The notes below the pieces were generated by a model. The model was not told the DNA's origin and searched no databases. It saw nothing but the letters and a program-made list of their open reading frames with translations. DNA of 26,544 nt from JBHIET01 sp046760785 (lineage in GTDB: Bacteria; Chloroflexota; Anaerolineae; B4-G1), in the NCBI GenBank assembly GCA_046760785.1, contig JBHIET010000046.1, forward strand, positions 1 to 26,544, in the 5' to 3' direction. This document shows, in pieces, positions 22,547 to 26,544 of the stretch. The position numbers and the translations under genes were made by a program. Within the stretch, counting starts at the first letter, position 1. Each line of letters starts with the position of its first letter.

Positions 22547-22939
22547 GTGAGGGGCATTGTGGACGAAAGGATCGCGGCGGCTATTCGGGAGCGAGCACGG
22601 GAGGGAACGCTGCGCTGTGCGGCAGCCTTTCGCGTCGCTGAGGAACTGGACGTGACGCCGCTGGCGGTGGGGCAGACCGCCGATGCGCTGGATGTGCGGC
22701 TCGTGCGCTGCCAGTTGGGCTTGTTCGGCCATGGTGAGCAGAAGAGCATCGTGAGGCCCGCCGAGGAGGTGACACCCGAGTTGGAGCAAGCCATCCGAGA
22801 GGGACTGATCCTGGGGCGGCTGCCGTGTGCCGTCGTCTGGGCTATCGCCACCCGGTTCGGCATGCCCAAACCCCACGTAGCCAACGCCGCAGAGAAGTTG
22901 GAGGTTCGCCTCGGACAGTGCCAACTTGGCGCTTTCTAG
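22547..22939 (+). CDS. Internally duplicated small protein with paired CQLG motifs
   Basis: GTG 22547 follows GGGAGG. The 130 residues are two copies of one unit (about 6-60 and 76-130). LRCAAAFRVAEELDVTPLAV pairs with LPCAVVWAIATRFGMPKPHV, and VRLVRCQLGLF pairs with VRLGQCQLGAF. Cys24/Cys94 and Cys55/Cys125 are each exactly 70 residues apart. Each unit has the helical pattern of a helix-turn-helix (AAFRVAEELDVTPLAVGQTADAL), followed by a short strand and the Cys. No membrane segment. I recall CQLG-ending single-unit proteins in anaerobes but cannot name a family. The four Cys could bind a metal; this is inference. It follows the M24 gene by 42 nt. Confidence 0.7.
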   Translation: MRGIVDERIAAAIRERAREGTLRCAAAFRVAEELDVTPLAVGQTADALDVRLVRCQLGLFGHGEQKSIVRPAEEVTPELEQAIREGLILGRLPCAVVWAIATRFGMPKPHVANAAEKLEVRLGQCQLGAF

Positions 22940-23012
22940 CGCATGTCGGCGGGGACAACCGGCTGCGCCCGCTGCTCCGTAGCCCAACAACCTTATCACC
23001 AGGCGGTCTCAA

Positions 23013-24194
23013 ATGGCAAATCCCCGACCTCTAATCCTGAAGCAGGTATACCGCTTCCTGGCACGGATGGACGTGACCGCCGTCCTTATCGCCATCCTAC
23101 TGGTGCTCGCGGCCCTCGGCTCCTGCTTCCCGCAACTCGCACCAACGGTCACCGGCGACTCCGAGCGGCTGGCGCAATGGGAGGCGGGCGTGCGCGCGAG
23201 GTACGGTGCACTGACAGGCCTGTTGGCCGCTAGCAGCGCCTTCCGCTGCTTTCGCTCGCCGGTCTTCCTGGTACCCCTGGCACTGCTGGCGGTGGCCACG
23301 CTGGTGTGCACGCTCAACCGCTGGCGAGCAGTGTGGCGGCGGACGTTCCACCGGCCGGTGCGCTGCTCCGATCTCGTGTTCGACGCGGCGTCCTACACCG
23401 CCAGGCTTCGTTTCGAGGGCTTCGGCGTGAGCACCCAGCCCGAGGGATTGACCGCGTTGCCCGCGACTGGCTTATCTTACCTGGTGCGCCGGAGCCTGGA
23501 GCAGCGAGGCTTCCGCGTGCGCTCCGAAATCGCCGCTGAAGCCATCCACCTGCGGGGCGACCGCAATCGTCTGGCCCCTGTGGCGACGCTGGTCACCCAC
23601 CTGGCGATCTTGCTCCTGCTACTAGGGACGGCGCTAAGCGGCAGGTGTGGCTGGCGCGAGGAGGTCACCATCGGGCCAGGAGAGACGGCTGAGGTCGCGC
23701 ACGGGAGCGGGCTGACATTGCGCAACGACGGGTTCACTATCGCACGCTATCCCAACGGGAGCGCTGCGCGGTACGAGGCCGAGGTCGCCATCGTCGTCGG
23801 AGGCCAGGAGGTGGCGCGAGGCAGCGTGCGGGTTAACCAGCCGCTGTCTTATGGCCCCGTCGCACTTCACCTGCGCGGCTATGGAGGGAGTGAGGGAGCC
23901 TACAGCCTGACCTTGTTGGCCGTGCGCGACCCGGGCTACGGCCTGACCATCGCGGCGGGGTTGCTGTTGCTCCTGGGGCTGGCTGTGAGTTTCAACTTCC
24001 CCCACTGTTGCGTTCGCGCGCGGGTCGATCCGGGGGGAGTACTGTGGCTTGCCGGGCAGGCCGAGCACCGAGCCTACAGCTTCGAGCGCGAGTTTGAGAC
24101 GCTCGTAGAGGAACTCGAGCGGGCAGTGAATGGATCCGGTGCCGGTGAGCGGAAGACACGGGATCGCTCATCATTCGCTATTCGTCGGGGCTGA
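23013..24194 (+). CDS. ResB-like cytochrome c biogenesis protein
   Basis: ResB works with ResC (system II) to deliver haem and attach it to apocytochrome c outside the membrane. Four hydrophobic segments fit the family: residues ~21-42 (VTAVLIAILLVLAALGS), ~84-104 (VFLVPLALLAVATLVCTLNRW), ~190-208 (ATLVTHLAILLLLLGTALS) and ~312-332 (GLTIAAGLLLLLGLAVSF). The extracytoplasmic domain lies between the third and fourth, with GETAEVAHGSGLTL and VNQPLSYGPVALHLRGYG. No ResC or thioredoxin-type gene is adjacent in the window. The ATG follows a weak AGGCGG. Its last 17 bp overlap the convergent epimerase gene. Confidence 0.82.
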   Translation: MANPRPLILKQVYRFLARMDVTAVLIAILLVLAALGSCFPQLAPTVTGDSERLAQWEAGVRARYGALTGLLAASSAFRCFRSPVFLVPLALLAVATLVCTLNRWRAVWRRTFHRPVRCSDLVFDAASYTARLRFEGFGVSTQPEGLTALPATGLSYLVRRSLEQRGFRVRSEIAAEAIHLRGDRNRLAPVATLVTHLAILLLLLGTALSGRCGWREEVTIGPGETAEVAHGSGLTLRNDGFTIARYPNGSAARYEAEVAIVVGGQEVARGSVRVNQPLSYGPVALHLRGYGGSEGAYSLTLLAVRDPGYGLTIAAGLLLLLGLAVSFNFPHCCVRARVDPGGVLWLAGQAEHRAYSFEREFETLVEELERAVNGSGAGERKTRDRSSFAIRRG

Positions 24195-24597
24195 ACTCGC
24201 CGTCCAGCACCTCAGTGAGGACGCCGCAGAGTTCCTTGGGGTGGTGGATGAAGGCATAGCGGTTGCCCAGCAAGTGGCGCGGCTTTTCGTCTATGATCTG
24301 CCGCCCTTTGGCTTTCAACTCGGCCAGGGCCTCGTCCACGTCGTCCACGCGATACGAGATGAGAAAGAACCCCTCGCCCCGCCTTTCGACGAAACGGCCC
24401 ACGTCGCTATCTGGCTCGGTGGCCTCCATCAGCTCCAGCGCCACGTCACCGACGTAGTAGCGGGCTACCCTGATCTTTTCGCTCTCGGCCACGTAAGTGG
24501 TGTGCAACTCCAGCCCCAGGTCCTCCTCGTAGACCTTCCGCGCCCTCTCCAGATCCTTCACCGCGATGCAAATGTGGTCAATGCTGCGCAGTTTCAC
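24178..24597 (-). CDS. Methylmalonyl-CoA epimerase-like VOC protein
   Basis: 139 residues of the vicinal-oxygen-chelate fold in two bab units. SIDHICIAVKDLERARKVYEEDLGLE is the first unit, with its His ligand. VALELMEATEPDSDVGRFVERRGEG matches the epimerase acyl-CoA region and its Glu. FFLISYRVDDVDEALAELKAKG, FIHHPKELCGVLTEVLD supply the second His and Glu. It would interconvert R- and S-methylmalonyl-CoA in propionate metabolism; the VOC fold also includes lactoylglutathione lyases, but SDVGRFVERRGEG-type motifs favour the epimerase. GTG 24597 follows GGAGG with 5-nt spacing. No mutase gene is nearby. Confidence 0.85.
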   Translation of the reverse strand: MKLRSIDHICIAVKDLERARKVYEEDLGLELHTTYVAESEKIRVARYYVGDVALELMEATEPDSDVGRFVERRGEGFFLISYRVDDVDEALAELKAKGRQIIDEKPRHLLGNRYAFIHHPKELCGVLTEVLDGEFSPDE

Positions 24598-24666
24598 GTT
24601 GCCTCCAATTCAGATGTTGCTCTCCCCCCTCGCGGGATCGGGTCGGCTGTGCAGGGCGGCTGGAAT

Positions 24667-24695
24667 CTGACAAACCTGACCTATTCGTGTACAAT
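24667..24695 (+). promoter_or_regulatory. Promoter for a candidate small RNA
   Basis: CTGACA (24667-24672), a 17-bp spacer and TACAAT (24690-24695) on the plus strand. Transcription should start near 24702. No + strand gene lies between here and the window end. Confidence 0.65.
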
Positions 24696-24701
24696 TGCAA
24701 T

Positions 24702-24785
24702 CAAAGTCCGGCCGAATACTGCCCGTAAGGTGGGTGCCCCTTTGGGGCTAGGCCGTGCCCCCTAACCACGGGGGCATTTTTATTC
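24702..24785 (+). ncRNA. Candidate structured small RNA (three-way junction plus terminator)
   Basis: About 83 nt run from the predicted start to the terminator. The pairings are P1 CGGCC/GGCCG (24709-24713 with 24751-24755), P2 GCCC/GGGT (24721-24724 with 24732-24735) and P3 GCCCC/GGGGC (24736-24740 with 24744-24748, UUU loop). These make a compact three-way junction, with the terminator hairpin directly following. No protein-coding potential and no known RNA family was recognised. It could be a stand-alone regulator, or a transcription-termination aptamer whose target gene has been lost. It is antisense to nothing but the intergenic gap between two minus-strand genes. Confidence 0.5.
24756..24785 (+). 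terminator. Intrinsic terminator closing the candidate small RNA
   Basis: A perfect 7-bp stem TGCCCCC/GGGGGCA (24756-24762 with 24770-24776), a 7-nt loop and a T-run (24777-24781). On the minus strand the same hairpin has no T-run, so it serves the + transcript, though it also lies just after the DUF3800 stop. Confidence 0.85.
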
Positions 24786-25319
24786 CCCAGACAGGTCCCT
24801 GAGAACCCCTGTCTGTGTTCCCCGCTCGAATAACGCTTGCATGGCTGGCTGTCCTTTGGCAGCGCCCCGGACGAGTCCGCAAACCGCATCCGCCAATCGA
24901 ACAGGGATTCCTAACCGGCGCAACTGTAACCCTACCGCCCGTTCCAGAGAGCAAGGAAGGCCATCAATAAAAATGGTCGCCTTGTAATCCGTTTCACCCG
25001 TTGCGCTCAGCGCTCGTGCGATCGTTTGGACAGTTAGAGAAGAATAGTCCTGCGCATCTCGATAGACCGCGAAGTTCAGTCTCCCCCTGAAAATCGGCCT
25101 TTCCAGCACTTGTCGAATGTAGGCTAGCCGCCAGCCGTACTTGGTCTTGACCCACTTCCTCCGTCCTTTTCGGGAGTCTCGTTCAATGTCCTCGCAAGCC
25201 TGGCGAAGCTGGCCTCTCTCCTGGTCAGCGACTACAACAGCGACGATGAACAACTCCCCCCGCGTATCCTGGCCGGTTTCATCAACGTAACAGAAGAATT
25301 TCTGCACTGTGCTGTTCAC
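24780..25319 (-). CDS. DUF3800 domain protein
   Basis: About 179 residues. FFCYVDETGQD (first acidic pair), ATIFIDGL (second Asp) and VRLADAVCGLVRGAA (third Asp) are the three motifs of DUF3800, an RNase H-like fold often found near mobile or defence genes; its activity is not established. A basic segment ERDSRKGRRKWVKTKYGW could bind nucleic acid. The start is GTG (25317-25319), whose last bases overlap the TGA of the upstream molybdenum enzyme gene as GTGA, implying coupled translation. The stop lies at the foot of the + strand terminator T-run. Confidence 0.8.
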   Translation of the reverse strand: MNSTVQKFFCYVDETGQDTRGELFIVAVVVADQERGQLRQACEDIERDSRKGRRKWVKTKYGWRLAYIRQVLERPIFRGRLNFAVYRDAQDYSSLTVQTIARALSATGETDYKATIFIDGLPCSLERAVGLQLRRLGIPVRLADAVCGLVRGAAKGQPAMQALFERGTQTGVLRDLSGE

Positions 25320-26544
25320 CGTTCGCTATTTGCTTCCTTCTCCTCTAAAGCCCTGAGCACCCGCTCCGGCGTAAACGGAAACTCGTGCAACCACACCCCG
25401 ACCGCGTCGTAGATCGCGTTGCCCACCGCCTGGAACAGGTTCATCGCCCCGGCCAGTCCCGCCTCTTTGGCCCCGAACGGCCCTTCGGGGTCCATACTCT
25501 CGACGATGATGCGCTCGATGACTGGCGGCATGTCAACCGAAAGCGGCAGCTTGTGCTCCAGCATGTTCGGGTTCAACATCTGGCCGCCATCCCAGACGTG
25601 CTCTTCCAGCAGGCTGGCCCCCACCCCGGCCCGGCCCACGTTCCCGTCAAACTGCCCCTCCACCGCCAGCGGGTTGATGGCGAAGCCGCAGTCGTGCGCG
25701 CCGGTGACCCGCGTCAGTTTGACGTGGCCCGTCTCTACGTCCACCTCCACCTCGACGACGAAGGCACCAAAGCTGAAGGTGCCCGCCTGCTGCCCGTAGG
25801 GATTGCTGACCCACTCCCGCTTCTGATCCACGTGGGGCATGTAGGAACCCCGCCCCATGATCGGCTTGTTGCGCAGCAGCCCATAGCGGATGATCTTGTG
25901 CAGGGGCACGTTCCGGTCCGGGTCGGCCACCTCGTAAACCTTGTGGTCTCTGAGCTCCAGGGCCGCCGGGACGACCTCCAGCATCTCCGAGGCGATGGCC
26001 AAGAGCTGTTTGCGGGCATCCATCGCCGCCGCCCACACCGCGTTGCCGGAGACGAAGGCCGCCGCCTGAGAGTAGGCCCCTTGGTCCAGCGTAGTGATCT
26101 CCGAATCAGCCGAGACCAGGTTGATCTCGTCCATGCGCATGCCCAGCGCGTCGGCGGCGATCTGCACCATCATGCTATCGTTGCCCTGGCCGTTATCCGC
26201 CACGCCGGAGATGAGTGTTGCCCCTCCGTCCTCGTTGAACTTGATGTAGGCCGAGGAGCCACCACGAATCCCCATGGGGAAGCCGACCATCATGCCGCTG
26301 CATCCCATTCCGATCCCCTTGCCGTAGGGGAGCTTGCCGCGCTTCTCCTTCCAGCCTGACTTTTCGGCTGCCTGCCGGATCGCTTCCGAGAGGCCGCAGC
26401 TAATGACCTTGGAACCGGTGGCCTGGGTGTCGCCGGTGCGCAGCGCGTTGCGTAGCCGGATCTCCACCGGGTCAATCCCCAGCTCCTCGGCGATCATATC
26501 GAGCTGCATCCCCAGCCCGCCCAGGAAGGCCCGGCCGTGGGAGG
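25316..26544 (-). CDS. Molybdenum hydroxylase large subunit (xanthine dehydrogenase family), C-terminal part
   Basis: The frame is open to the right edge, so the N-terminal half is missing. AFLGGLGMQLDMIAEELGIDPVEIRLRNAL is followed by cofactor-contacting stretches (GCSGMMVGFPMGIRGG, VADNGQGNDSMMVQIAADALGM and GAYSQAAAFVSGNAVW). The C-terminal part GTFSFGAFVVEVEVDVETGHVKL, HDCGFAINP and VEGQFDGNVGRAGVGASL is normal. These enzymes bind molybdopterin and hydroxylate purines, aldehydes, aromatic acids or CoA esters. The catalytic Glu region reads GPFGAKEAGL: in 4-hydroxybenzoyl-CoA reductase-like proteins it is GAKEASE and in most others GxKGxGE. Here that Glu is Leu (CTG at 25454-25456). The partner FAD and iron-sulfur subunits are not in the window. 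Confidence 0.88.
   Translation of the reverse strand, partial: SHGRAFLGGLGMQLDMIAEELGIDPVEIRLRNALRTGDTQATGSKVISCGLSEAIRQAAEKSGWKEKRGKLPYGKGIGMGCSGMMVGFPMGIRGGSSAYIKFNEDGGATLISGVADNGQGNDSMMVQIAADALGMRMDEINLVSADSEITTLDQGAYSQAAAFVSGNAVWAAAMDARKQLLAIASEMLEVVPAALELRDHKVYEVADPDRNVPLHKIIRYGLLRNKPIMGRGSYMPHVDQKREWVSNPYGQQAGTFSFGAFVVEVEVDVETGHVKLTRVTGAHDCGFAINPLAVEGQFDGNVGRAGVGASLLEEHVWDGGQMLNPNMLEHKLPLSVDMPPVIERIIVESMDPEGPFGAKEAGLAGAMNLFQAVGNAIYDAVGVWLHEFPFTPERVLRALEEKEANSER

Noticed and set aside
24588..24602. GTTTCACGT resembling half of a parS site
   Set aside because: It is the reverse of the epimerase start codon region, matches only about half of the 16-bp palindrome and is ~3 kb from parB.
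25385..26359. Plus-strand frame opposite the molybdenum hydroxylase
   Set aside because: His/Val/Asp-rich shadow translation of a well-supported gene.
1..26544. CRISPR array, complete insertion sequence or prophage
   Set aside because: No regularly spaced repeats, transposase, integrase or phage structural genes were found; the repeats present are short, degenerate and non-coding.

Overview
The window is a GC-rich bacterial chromosome segment. It carries the conserved gene order rpmH-rnpA-yidD-(lipoprotein)-yidC-jag-(pfkB)-parA-parB, which in most bacteria lies next to the replication origin. Gene content, GTG/TTG starts, Thr/Pro-rich lipoprotein linkers, a DnaQ-DinG fusion helicase and dense, varied short intergenic repeats suggest a Chloroflexota (Anaerolineae-like) genome. 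That placement is inference from style and content; no 16S rRNA gene or other taxonomic marker was read.

Layout: 1-776 (-) is the 5' part of a fused restriction-methyltransferase gene with an internal deletion. 878-2230 (+) is trmFO. 2342-3445 (+) is an M28-family lipoprotein peptidase whose N-terminus is repeat-derived. 3475-4719 (-) is a cyclic-nucleotide-binding-domain histidine kinase. 5138-7511 (+) holds a Thr/Pro-rich lipoprotein and a zinc dehydrogenase. 7578-8609 (+) is a TPR-like protein and 8678-9943 (+) is hflX. 10005-10226 (+) is a small membrane protein with its own promoter and terminator. 10347-11617 (-) is a three-gene unit including a nucleotidyltransferase, and 11652-14594 (-) is the DnaQ-DinG helicase. 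15012-22939 (+) is the origin-type cluster (ribosomal protein L34, RNase P protein, YidD, beta-propeller lipoprotein, YidC, Jag/KhpB, PfkB kinase, ParA, ParB, M24 peptidase, duplicated Cys-motif protein), followed by a ResB-like protein at 23013-24194. 24178-24597 (-) is a methylmalonyl-CoA epimerase-like protein. 24780-25319 (-) is a DUF3800 protein, overlapping the end of a molybdenum hydroxylase large subunit that runs off the right edge.

The rpmH-jag block couples RNase P and ribosome supply to membrane protein insertion, and parA-parB add chromosome segregation. No dnaA, DnaA-box cluster or parS site was seen. Several promoters share a TATAAT-like -10, often preceded by TGG, with a -35 at 16-17 bp.

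The most interesting unexplained element is at 24667-24785 (+). A near-consensus promoter, a sequence that can fold as a compact three-way junction, and a strong intrinsic terminator enclose about 80 nt with no + strand gene downstream, so this may be an orphan structured small RNA. Other points worth attention are a molybdenum hydroxylase whose expected catalytic Glu is Leu, several core proteins extended or interrupted in frame by intergenic repeat DNA, an hflX gene with no canonical start where its homology begins, and a 130-residue protein made of two copies of a Cys-bearing unit exactly 70 residues apart.
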